DNA of 64,000 bases from Panax quinquefolius (Eukaryota > Streptophyta > Magnoliopsida > Apiales > Araliaceae). Position 1 is the stretch's first letter, and every line of letters starts with the position of its first letter. This document shows, in pieces, positions 44,490-54,605 of this stretch. The notes below the pieces were generated by a model. It had not been told where the DNA came from. It saw only the letters and a program-made list of their open reading frames with translations, and ran no database searches. The stretch covers positions 36,728,183 to 36,792,182 of the forward strand of contig CM035170.1 of assembly GCA_020205615.1 (NCBI GenBank). The letters are read 5' to 3'. A program made the translations under genes and the position numbers.

Positions 44490-45113
44490 GAATTTATTAG
44501 TATGATTATGAACAAGAATTGTGATTTGGTATAACCATGATTTTTGATGTTTCAGGTGAAGATAGGTGATGAAAATTATCTTCGTCCTAGGTGCGAAGAG
44601 GAATTTAGAATCACAATTATGATTATAAGTTATTCATATGATTGTGGATAGGAATTGTTGATTGATGTTACAGGGATAAAACATTATTGGGGGACTTTTA
44701 ACATGAAGAGATAATAGACCTGATGGTCTATTTGACTCTTCTAATGGATTGCTCATTCCGCTGCAACTATGGTTGAAAAGTTTTATCATCTACCATATGT
44801 TCTAAATCTCTGATTTATTATTGATGAAAGCTATTGATAATTTAATTATCTTTAGTCATGATATTCTTTACTGGGCTAGTTGTGCTCACCCTTTTGCTTC
44901 ACAATTCCTTCCAGGTAATAAAAGTGTAGCTGGGTCGAGCAGGGTATTAAGAGGATTAGAACGGTGGTCTATAGCTGTTGAGGTTCTCCCTAAATAGTAT
45001 GGAAATAATTTTGTTGAGAACTTTAGATAAGTTTGTCGTATTGTATACGTCATTTGATATTTAATTTTGGTGAACCGAATAGAGTGAAGTGAACCCAACT
45101 TTGGAAAGGTGTT

Positions 45114-45494
45114 TTGCCACTATTATACAAGATGTTTAATGACATACAACCTCGTGTTATAATAAGATATGGTTGTGCACATCCACTTGCTGAGTATATC
45201 TACGAGCACTACCTATATGATCTTGGAGTTTATTTGAAATATAATTTTCACTTGGAGACAACAGAGATAGTTATATGTCAGGAGAAGACTCACCATTGGA
45301 AAGAAGATGATAGTAATCTTCTTCCTTTTCTTTGGGGACTTTTGGGTCAACCAAGGATAATTCTGTGGACATATGATATCTATCATAACCTAGACGCATG
45401 GCCTCCCATGTACGAAGGTTTCCTTGAGCACTTCCCAAAGATTTTAATTTTAAAACAATTTTTGACTGTACTTTTATGTAAAATACCATTGTAA
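45114..45494 (+). CDS. Unidentified ORF in nested LTR (counterpart of 20285-20698)
   Basis: 126 codons, opening [20 protein letters not shown] and sharing [38 protein letters not shown] with the other LTR. The solo-LTR copy has an in-frame interruption early on where this copy is open (PLAEYIYEHYLYDLG), so this is the better version. The minus strand is also open (45489-45271). No family recognised. Confidence 0.3.
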   Translation: MPLLYKMFNDIQPRVIIRYGCAHPLAEYIYEHYLYDLGVYLKYNFHLETTEIVICQEKTHHWKEDDSNLLPFLWGLLGQPRIILWTYDIYHNLDAWPPMYEGFLEHFPKILILKQFLTVLLCKIPL

Positions 45495-45570
45495 GGTTGT
45501 ATTTGATTTTTATAGTGTGATATCTGGCGATTCAAGATGGGTGATGTATACCTATTTTGGGGGCGTCACA

Positions 45571-46690
45571 GTTACAGTAATTACTGTTCAATATTTTATT
45601 TTATTGATTCAATAATTGCTGCGTTGATATTTTATATTATAGTTGTTTCAATAATTGTCACTGCACAATATTTCTCATTATTAGATCAATAATTCATATT
45701 ATTTGAATAATATTATGAGATAACATTATTGGCAATGTCTAGAAAGTTCTGTCAAGGAGAGGTTTGGTCACCTAATTGCGCGCTAGTAAGAAGAAATCCT
45801 TATCGGAAAGTCCCTCTTTCCTGGGAACGGCCTGGTTGTCATAACTGTGATTCTGTAATATTATTTGAAAATAATTAATTATTGATTTATATTATAAGGA
45901 AATATTTATTTTATGTGGATATAAAAAATGGATATATTTATTGTGGTTATAAATGAAGAAATTAATGCTAAGGTGTTTTATCAGTATTTTTTCGGAATGG
46001 AGGTATTAAAAATTATCCTTTTCTGGATTTCGGATATTTTCTGGTTGGAATTTGGAAAAACTTTCTTCTACAAAGTTGTAGAGAATTCGATTTCGTGTAG
46101 AATGGACATAAAATTCGTATTTTTCTGATAAACGGGCTATTTTCTATGAATTATTGAAGTTTTGAAAAATAAAATGATTTTTATGAAATTATGGGTGGGA
46201 CCCACTTTTATTTTAATATGTGGGTTGCTGGGATTTTTTTTCTTTAGAAATGGCATGTTAGTCTTGGTCTTTGGGCATGCGTAGAATTGGTTTTAAAATA
46301 ATAATATTTTATTATTTTAGTCTCCTATGGCGTTCTAGCATTTTCCTATAAATAGACGCTTAGGTTAGAATTGAAAATCACACCAGAAACACGTTTTCTT
46401 TCTCTCTAGATTATCGAGCGTATTTTTGTGAGTATTTTGATACTTTGAGAGTTGTTGTTCGTCTGACAAGCTTCCTTGACTTTATATCAGATATTAGATC
46501 GGTAAGTACCGTTATTTTGAGGTAAGGGATGTTATTTTCTTCTTAAATGATATTATTTTCTTCAATATCATTATACCGAAATATTGGTCTAAACTTTTTA
46601 TCAAATTTAGAACTTTTTGTGTTGGGGTTACTATTCATGTATACGACACTATTCACGTATACGACACTATTCACAGAAAAATAAAATTTT
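45571..46690 (+). repeat. 5' LTR of element B, right part, truncated
   Basis: It aligns with 50968-52085 of the 3' LTR, including TATAAATA (46347-46354) and three ACTATTCAC units (46628-46674). Homology then jumps near 46690 into the leader just upstream of gag (GGGATAATATATGATATG...ATTAACCC, matching A at about 25505-25555). About 0.9 kb of LTR end, the PBS and part of the leader are deleted. Confidence 0.85.
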
Positions 46691-46754
46691 CTTCTGAGTA
46701 TAGGGATAATATATGATATGATAATTAACCCTTGTTTTATGGAAGTATTTAAAA

Positions 46755-48062
46755 ATGGCAGCTGAGAACGTTAATAATGGAGTGAATGAGACCGTGGAGA
46801 CACCTTTAATCAACACCCAGGGGAACGTGCAACATGAAGGCAATATTCCTCCTGTAAACAACACTACCGAACAAATGATGAATGATGGGATGTTTAGAAG
46901 CTTTTTGCAGTTCATACAAAATCAGATGAAGGAGACTCGTGCACAAAATACGGGTGGAAATGATAGCAATGCGTGGCTTATCACAGCCAAGCAGTTCAAG
47001 GAGTTGGGACCACCAGAATTTATTGGAAAGCCGGATCCGATCAAGGCGGAAACGTGGGTCAAGCAAATTACCAAGATATTCGATGTCTTGGGATGCACGG
47101 AGGAACAAAAGGTTCCATTCGCCACCTTTATGTTTCACGGTGAGGCAGACTACTGGTGGGAGTCTGTGAAGCGTACCCAGCCTGCCTCACTCAACATGTC
47201 TTGGGAAACGTTTCAAAAACTATTTAATGACAAGTACTTTCCTGAAAGTATTCTTCATATGAAGGAGGTGGAGTTTATCGGACTGAAACGAAACAACATG
47301 ACGGTGTCCCAGTACGAGGCAAAGTTTGCAGAGTTATCCAGGTTTGCACCTCATTTGGTCGAAAATGAGGAATGAATAACGAGGATGTTTCTGAGAGGTC
47401 TAAAGCCCGAGATTCGGCAATATCTTATATCTCATAAAATTTCTTTATATTCAGATGTTGTAAACAGGGCTCAATTATTAGAGCGAGATAATGAGTATGT
47501 GAAACAGAGGGACCACAACCAGAGTCATACAGGTGGTGTCAGCCATCGGGGTAATGAAAACCAGCAGGGAGGAAAGCATTCGGACAAAAGCGGTAACCAC
47601 TCTGGTGGTAATCGTGGCCGTGATAATAGAAGGAGCGAGTCGGGAGGAGATTTTAAGAAGAGAAGGTACAACAATGATAACGTGAAGACGTCATCACAAA
47701 CATCAATTGTTTCTAGGGGAGGAGAACGAGCACCGGTCGTTTGTTACAAATGCGGGAAAGAGGGACACATCAGCCCAAACAGCCCACAACAATCCAAGGT
47801 GTGTTATAACTGTGGAAAGGAAGGTCATATAGCTAGATATTATCTAGTTGTGAAACCAAGTTCAACGGGGATGGTGACTCCAAAGGTTATCCCAGACAAG
47901 TCAAAGTCGGTGGTTCCTGAAAGGGCGTTTGTCTTGACTACCCAAAATGTGAGGAACCCAAACGAGGTGATCACGGGTAAGCTAATCATAAACTCTTGCA
48001 AAGTTTATACCTTATTAGATACCGGTTCTACCCATTCTTTTATCTCTCCTACTTGTGCTTAA
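46755..48062 (+). pseudogene. Gag and start of protease of element B
   Basis: ATG 46755 opens MAAENVNNGVNETVETP. The 206-codon frame carries MFRSFLQFIQNQ, TAKQFKELGPPEFIGKPDPIKAETWV and the capsid core DYWWESVKR, NMSWETFQKLFNDKYFPESIL and YEAKFAELSRFAPHLV. A single TGA (47373) interrupts it. The frame then continues in phase for 225 codons: [13 protein letters not shown], a basic Gly/Arg-rich RNA-binding stretch, and two knuckles, [14 protein letters not shown] and [14 protein letters not shown], each lacking the last Cys. It ends with the protease start, including DTGS at 48018-48029. A CAA-to-TAA change ends it after PTCA. Gag-protease run in one frame, as in Tekay-type polyproteins. Confidence 0.88.
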
Positions 48063-48284
48063 CGTTTAAACTTGACTCCGGAGAAATTAGACCTTGACTT
48101 ATCTGTGGAGACTCCGTTAGGAGAAACTTTTATCACATCTACTGTTTATAAATCTTGCTTGATTCAAGTTGGTACCATCACATTACCTGCCGATCTTATT
48201 TCATTGAAAATTCTTACATTTGATGTGATTTTAGGGATTGATTGGTTAACCACGCATCATGCTAAAATTGATTGTTTTTCGTAA
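48063..48284 (+). pseudogene. Protease C-terminal part of element B
   Basis: In phase with the gag frame after the TAA at 48060-48062. It encodes RLNLTPEKLDLDLSVETPLGETFITSTVYKSCLI and FDVILGIDWLTTHHAKIDC. No ATG is used: this is the middle of a polyprotein. A frameshift follows near 48284. Apart from the stop, the protease is in better shape than in A. Confidence 0.85.
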
Positions 48285-48930
48285 GGTTTTTAGTTTTCAT
48301 ATTCCTAACTAACCTATTATGCGAATTCAAACAACCAAACCATTAAAGTCAATCACTATCATATCAAGCCATAAAGTTATTCGTTTATTGAAAATGGATG
48401 TCAAGCTTTCTTAGCCCATGTCACGAACTTGAACAAAAACACGTCAGATTTGAATAAAATTTTTGTTGTTAGTGAATTTTTTGACGTATTTCCTGAAGAA
48501 CTTCCCGGTACTACCCCTATTGAACTTTAGGACGTGAAGTTAAATTCTTTATTGACGACTTTGTATTGACTAGAACTGAACCTGGTACAAAGCCCATTTC
48601 TAAACCCCATATCGAATGGCTCCTATTGAACTTTTCTTTGGATTGACTAATGCTCTAACCGCTCATGGAGTTAAAGGTTCAACTACTGGAGAGGAGTTGG
48701 TGGACATCGATTTCATTCGTCCTAGTACATCTCCTTGGGGTGCTCCTGTGTTATTCGTAAAGAAGAAAGACAGGAGTATGCGACTTTGTATTGACTACAT
48801 AGGAACTCAATATGCGGCAACGACGTTGGCTCGAGCTGTTGAAAGATTACGATCATACCATCCAATATCATCATGGAAAAGCAAACGTAGTAGCTGATGC
48901 ATTGAGTAAAAGATCATATGCGAGTATGAG
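48285..48930 (+). pseudogene. RT N-terminal remnant fused by deletion to RNase H tail, element B
   Basis: Weakly conserved linker (48285-48600) is followed by [31 protein letters not shown], the start of the RT palm. At 48797-48810 this jumps to sequence matching the end of RNase H and the linker (CAACGACGTTGGCTCGAGCTGTTGAAAGATTA region; '[18 protein letters not shown]' frame). RT motifs from the second palm block through FIDD, and nearly all of RNase H, are absent. The junction lies on GGAACTCAA (48802-48810), which occurs in both parental regions. Confidence 0.85.
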
Positions 48931-50249
48931 TGCAATGTTGTTACCACAAAGTCCATTTTGTATGATTTGCAAAGGATGGAGATAGAGGTAAAGGCTCCAG
49001 TACCAAAGAATATAATGCGTGATGATATCAAATATACTAGTAGAACCAACTTTTTAATCGTTAAAGTTAAAAGCGCTCAAGCTACTCTGAACATAGAATC
49101 GATGCGTATGAAGAAGAAAGCAAGAAGTGCTATTCGAAGCGAGAATTGATGAAGAAGGAATACTTGAGTCAACTCCGGACTTTATGTTCCTAACGATTAC
49201 GACTTGAAGCATAGAATCATGATGGAGGCACACAACACAATCGCGATTTACAATCCATCTTGGGAGTACCAAAATGTATCACGATCTTTGACATACATTT
49301 TGGTGGAACAATATGAAGAGAGAGATCGCGGAGTTTATCTTGAGGTGTTTAACTTGTCAACATGTAAAGGCGGAGCATCAAGTGCCAAAAGGTCCATTGC
49401 AACCACTTGAGATTCTGAAATGGAAGTGGGAACACATTACTATGAATTTCGTTACGGGTCTTCCCAAGGTTTCTCAAGGCATAGATGCGATTTGGGTTAT
49501 TGTTGATAGATTAACTAATTCTGCTCATTTCTTGCCTATACGGGATAATTATTCCCTTGAACGTCTTGCTAGTATGTACGTGAATGAGATTGTGAGATTG
49601 CATGGCATGCCAGTATCCATAGTTTCGGATCGTGACCCAAGATTCACTTCACAATTATGGGTTAGCTTGTAGAAAGCTATGGGCACGGATTTATGATTCA
49701 GTTCAGCATACCATCCTCAAACGGACAGACAATTAGAGAGAACTATTTAAACTCTTGAAGATCTATTAAGACTCTGTGTCCTAGATTTCAAAGGGAGTTG
49801 GGATAAGTACCTACCATTGGTGGAATTCTCCTACAACAACAGTTATCAGGCAAGTATAGGCATGGCTCCATTTGAAGCATTGTATGGACGGAAGTGTCGC
49901 TCTCCAGTATGTTGGGATGAGGTGGGAGAAGCAACGTTGTTGGGACCAGAATTGGTACGCATGACTACAGAGAAGATCCAAATGATCCGACAACGTATAC
50001 AAATGGCACATGATCGACAAAAGAGTTATGCGGATCTTCATCGAAAGGACGTGGAATTAAATATTGGGGATCATGTATTGTTACGTGTTGTACCATGGAA
50101 GGGAGTTACAAGATTTGGGAAGAGAGGAAAACTCAATCCAAGATTTGTTGGTCCATTTAAGATTCTTGACCGAATAGGAAATGTGGCATATAGACTCGCA
50201 TTACCTCCAAGCATGTCTCGTGTTCATAATGTTTTCACATATCTATGCT
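48931..50249 (+). pseudogene. Integrase of element B
   Basis: The linker (48931-49150) has several stops. The zinc-finger part is frameshifted near 49270-49320. The frame from 49313 carries ILRCLTCQHVKAEHQVPKGPLQPLEILKWKWEHITMNFVTGLP, the first Asp in [10 protein letters not shown] and the second in [12 protein letters not shown] stop at 49670 follows. QTDRQLERTI keeps the catalytic Glu. The frame at 49817-50263 carries [26 protein letters not shown] and the C-terminal domain [19 protein letters not shown] frameshift at about 50230 splits off the chromodomain part. Confidence 0.88.
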
Positions 50250-50520
50250 TCGTAAATATGTGAAAGACCCGAACTACATTATTGAGTTAGAACCAGACGA
50301 GATAGCCGAAGATTTAACGTACGAGGAGGTACCTGTTAAGATCTTGGATAGGAAAGAGCATGTCCTACACATGAAGATAATACCACAAGTTAAGGTTTTG
50401 TGGAGGAACCATGCTATTGAAGAAATGACTTGGGAGTTGGAATCAGAAATGATAGCGAGGTATCCTAACCTTTTCGAAACAATAGGTACATACGTCAATT
50501 TCGAGGACGAAATTTCATAA
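50245..50520 (+). pseudogene. Chromodomain-like tail of element B integrase
   Basis: 91 codons: [39 protein letters not shown], then VLWRNHAIEEMTWELESEM and FEDEIS-stop. This is the Tekay/Del chromovirus C-terminus. The PPT follows within a few bases of the stop. Confidence 0.88.
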
Positions 50521-50531
50521 GGAGGGGAGGT
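50515..50531 (+). other. Polypurine tract of element B
   Basis: TCATAAGGAGGGGAGGT abuts the 3' LTR TGTAAGACC; the TAA is the pol stop codon. Confidence 0.8.
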
Positions 50532-53004
50532 TGTAAGACCCCAACTTATTATAAATAAAATCAAATTTCCTCTCATTATTATTGTGAATAATAAGGTGTT
50601 AATTTGATATAATGCTTTAGTTATGGGTGAAATGTGCAAATTTTGCAAAATAAGCAAGTGGTTATAAAATATTCATTGTGTCGGGGAATATTCGTTTGGT
50701 CGTGGAATATTCTTTTTCGGTGGGGAATATTAAATGCAACGGCCTGACCATTTTGGGCCCCATACTTGGAATAAGCGTCGGATGAAGAAAAGCGAAAAAG
50801 TTTGAGCTTTTATAAATAATAAGCGTAATAGTTCTGAATTAACCTTTGTTGGAATACACGGTGGTTAAAATTTAATGTCTGGCGTGGTTGCATGCGATGC
50901 AGCACGGTTTTTGCAGTATTGTTGAATTATTGATTCTTACATAAGAAGAAGACACTACTCAATAATTGTTACAGTAATTACTGTTCAATATTTTATTTTA
51001 TTGATTCAATAATTATTGCGTTGATATTTTATATTATTGTTGTTTCAATAATTGTCACTGCATAGTATTTCCCATCATCAGATCAATAATTCATATTATT
51101 TGAATAATATTATGAGATAGCATTATTGGCAATGTCTAAGAAGTTCTCTCAAGGAGAGGTTTGGTCACTTAATTGCGCGCCAGTAAGGAAAAATCCTTAT
51201 CGGAAATCCCCCTCTTTCCTGAGAACGGTCTGGTTGTCATAATTGTGATTCTGTAATATTATTTGAAAATAATTAATTATTAATTTATATGATAAGAAAA
51301 TATTTATTTTATGTGGATATAAATAATGAATATATTTATTGTGGTTATAAATAAAGGAATTAATGCTGAGGTGTTTTATCAGTATTTTGTCGGAATGGAT
51401 GTATTAAAAATCATCCTTTTGTGGATTTCAGATATTTTTTGCTTGGAATTTGGAAAACTTTTCTTCTACAAAGTTGTAGAGAATTCGATTTCGTGTTGAA
51501 TAGACATAAAATTCGTATTTTTCTGATAAACGGGCTATTTTCTATGAATTACTGAAGTTTCAGAAAATAAAATGATTTTTATTAAATTATGGGTGGGACC
51601 CACTTTTGTTTTAACATGTGGGCTGCTGGGATTTTTTTTCCATAAATGGCATGCTAGTCTTGGTCTTTGGGCATGCGTAGAATTGGTTTTAAAATAATAA
51701 TAATATTTTATTATTTTAGTCTCCTATGACGTTCTAGCATTTTCCTATAAATAGACGTTTAGGTTAGAATTGAAAATCACACCAGAAACAAGTTTTCTTT
51801 CTCTCTAGATTAACGAGCTTATTTTTGTGAGTATTTTGATACTTTGAGAGTTGTTGTTGGTACAAGATTCCTTCAGCTTTATATCTGATATTCCGATCAG
51901 AAGTACCGTTATTTTGAGGTTAGGGATGTTGTTTTCTTCTTAAATGATATTATTTTCTTCAATATCATTATGCCGAAATATTTGTCTGAACTTTTTATCA
52001 AATTTGGAACTTTTTGTGTCGGGATTACTATTCACATATACGGCACTATTCACGAATACGACACTATTCACCAAAAAATGAAATTTTTTTCTTTTTGTCC
52101 AAGATGTCTATTATGGTTACTATCTTTGATTGTATCCATGTTTTGATCTTTATTTTTGAATTTTGCTTCAAAATTGGTTATTATGGAGTATTATTGATCT
52201 TGGATAAACTATAATACGAATTCCTAATATTTGTCCTTTTGTTTAATTGGATTCGTTTCCTTTAAGATATTTTTCATCATCCTCAGTCCTAAATGATGAT
52301 ATTAATGAATATCTTTGGCTTGTAGTGCAAAGATGAATGATTACCTAATGAATATCTTTGGCCTGTAGTGCAAAGATGAACAGGTGTTGAGATGAACATG
52401 ACCAACTGGTGATACAAATGAATATCTTTGGCCTGTAGTGCAAAGATGAATATTTGATTCAAGATGTATATTGATTGATGTTACAGGGATAAAATATTGA
52501 TGATGGACTTTTAAATCTTAGAAGATAGTAGAATTCATTCTATACTTGACTCTTCTATTGGATTGTTGTTTCCGCAGCAATTGTTGATCTAAAACTTGTT
52601 GTCTATTATATTTTATCAGATTTTTCCCTGTTGAAGACTAATGATAATTTGTTGTATATTTTCTTAGTCATAATATTCTTTACTGGGCTAGTTGAGCTCA
52701 CCCTTTCCCTTTTGTTCCATTTTTCTTCTCAGGAGGTGAGAACATAGCAGGAACTACGGAGTGATGGTTCTAGAAAGTTGTTTTAGTAGTCCTCACTATT
52801 TTTGTAAAATAGTGTATCAATAATTGTAATGAGGACTCCTTTTGAGTTTGTATACTCTCTATTAGACTATATTTGTATTCAAACTCACAGTATATGTGTT
52901 GTCGTATTTTACACGACAATTGTATTACTGAGGTTGTATTTGTTTTTGTACCATGTATTTGGCGAATCAGAATAGGTGATGTATACCTATTTTGAGGCGT
53001 CACA
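50532..53004 (+). repeat. 3' LTR of element B
   Basis: 2,473 bp, TGTAAGACCCCAAC...GAGGCGTCACA. TATAAATA at 51746-51753, three ACTATTCAC units (52025-52072) and hairpin array 52311-52447. It lacks the ~0.7-kb and ORF-bearing segments of the long subfamily. Near the end it holds AGTCCTCACTATTTTTGTAAAATAGTG, also found in A. Confidence 0.92.
52311..52447 (+). repeat. Hairpin array in B 3' LTR
   Basis: Three units with identical arms ATCTTTG/CAAAGAT at 52311-52334, 52354-52377 and 52424-52447, loops GCTTGTAGTG or GCCTGTAGTG. Confidence 0.9.
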
Positions 53005-53009
53005 CACAT

Positions 53010-54605
53010 AGTACGATTCAACAATTCATAGACATGGTAATCAACAATGATTAACCACAAGTTAAAAGAATAGTTAAAGAAAACTTGCATGTTCGGTTGA
53101 TTACTGTTACGCAACCTATTTAGCTTTGTCTGAAGACTTGATACTAATAATATCGATTTTCAAGTTAGAATATTATCATAACAGTATAATACTATTATAT
53201 ATAATTATAGAATAACCTAAACACATAACATATAACCCTATCAGTTTATACAACACATAAGACCTAGTATCAAGTCAAACTATTGCAGTCTGAGTTGAAT
53301 TCGGCACAATTCTGACATCCCGACGGCCTAGTCGGATAAATATCGAGCCTAATATCACTAAGACTCGGTCTAAACGCTTCACAATTAACTTAGATAATTT
53401 TATTATCAGTCAAAATATTTTTCATAAGCTCATAATAATTTTTAAATAATTATTATCATTTATTACGATTTTTCAATCATTAATAACATATTTATATGAA
53501 TTAAATACCACTTAATTCCATTATCATTAATATTTATTTAGTATTAAATATTAATGAAAATCATAACATAATATTATAATATATTTATAATATATCAAAG
53601 TATTTTTAATACCTTAAAATCATATTTATATGATTTTAAACCTTTAAATCCATTATCCGATAATTGTCATTAATATTAAATATTAATGTTTTCATGATAA
53701 AAATCAAAAGTTATATTTTATAACTTAAAATATTTTTATAACCTTTAAATTATTTTTATATAGTTTTTAAATCAATAATTCTATATTTTCCATAATTTAT
53801 TTAATATATTTATTAAATAAATTAATTATCATTAATATTAATTAATTAATGAAATTCATCACAAAATATCAAAAGTCATTAAAATAACTTAAAATATTTT
53901 CTTATACTATAATATAATTTTTCATGACTTTTTAAGTATTAAAATTATTTCTAAATAATTTATTTAATATTATAATTAAATAAATTAAATACTATTAATA
54001 TTCCAAAAATATTAAATATTAATGAAATATATTCAAAATAATTAAAAACCTATTTTTAGGTTTTAAAATAATTTTTAGGAATTTAATATTAATTTTTAAT
54101 AATTTTAAACTATTTTTCTCTATTTATTTAATAAAAATAATTAATTTTGTAAATAACTGTCGCTAAAGATGATATAGGCGACAAAATCGTCGCTGAATGT
54201 GTTCTTGAGTGTTCTTGAGCCTGCCCAGATCTTCATAGTCCGTTAACAAGGTGCATAGTTTGACCAGTGGTAATTCTTTGAGCCTTAAGATTCTGGGCTT
54301 GCTTTTCCACTAATATTGTAGTATTCATGACACACTACAACCTTAATCAACTTTCATGGCCAATACATAACACCACAACAAGATCTAAGCTACCAAACAT
54401 CTTATCAGACGTGTTCTTTGAGTTTCGGGAACCCAGAAACTCAAGCAGTGTCCAAGGTCCCTTTTTGAGCCTTGATTAATCCGTTCCCTGTCATGTTTTA
54501 AGTGGTTGTATGATGCCAGATTGTAGTACATATGTCATAGAACAACATCATAACACTAAATCAATCTAACGACATCACATGTGCAAGATCAAGGCTGGTC
54601 AAAGC
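53010..54605 (-). mobile_element. D-family LTR (D2), continued
   Basis: This continues from 40581 after one CACAT copy. It is very AT-rich, with many ATTAAT/TAATATT repeats. A GTCGCT-type inverted motif lies at 54158-54197 (TGTCGCTAAAG..GGCGACA). Homology with D1 extends to about 54605, where D1 inserts. Non-coding. Confidence 0.8.

Larger units (their letters stand above)
41016..45570 (+). mobile_element. Nested long solo LTR in B 5' LTR
   Basis: TGTAAGACCCCAAATTTTATG...GGGGGCGTCACA spans 4,555 bp, with flanks GTTAT (41011-41015) and GTTAC (45571-45575). Excising it restores the B LTR as judged by the intact 3' LTR around 50960-50975. It belongs to the same long subfamily as 16877-20793. 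It carries TATAAATA at 42233-42240, ten ACTATTCAC units (41843-41979), a second hairpin array (42421-42925), the GGCC(T)GTAGTG hairpins (44085-44489) and the shared ORF region (45114-45494). No internal region is present. Confidence 0.87.
40582..53004 (+). mobile_element. Element B: Tekay/Del-type chromovirus with nested solo LTR
   Basis: Plus orientation, flanked by a perfect 5-bp duplication CACAT (40577-40581, 53005-53009). The 5' LTR is 40582-41015 plus 45571 to about 46690, split by solo LTR 41016-45570 and truncated at its right end. The interior runs 46691-50531 and the 3' LTR 50532-53004. The PBS is missing. The RT core and most of RNase H are deleted. Gag is the best preserved of the three Tekay-type copies here. 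It is non-autonomous. Confidence 0.92.

Noticed and set aside
54158..54197. GTCGCTAAAG / GGCGAC motif as terminal inverted repeat of a CACTA-type or other DNA transposon
   Set aside because: The motif occurs at matching positions in D2 and, reversed, in D1 (56115-56137) as part of the LTR. No 3-bp duplication or paired distant terminus could be found.
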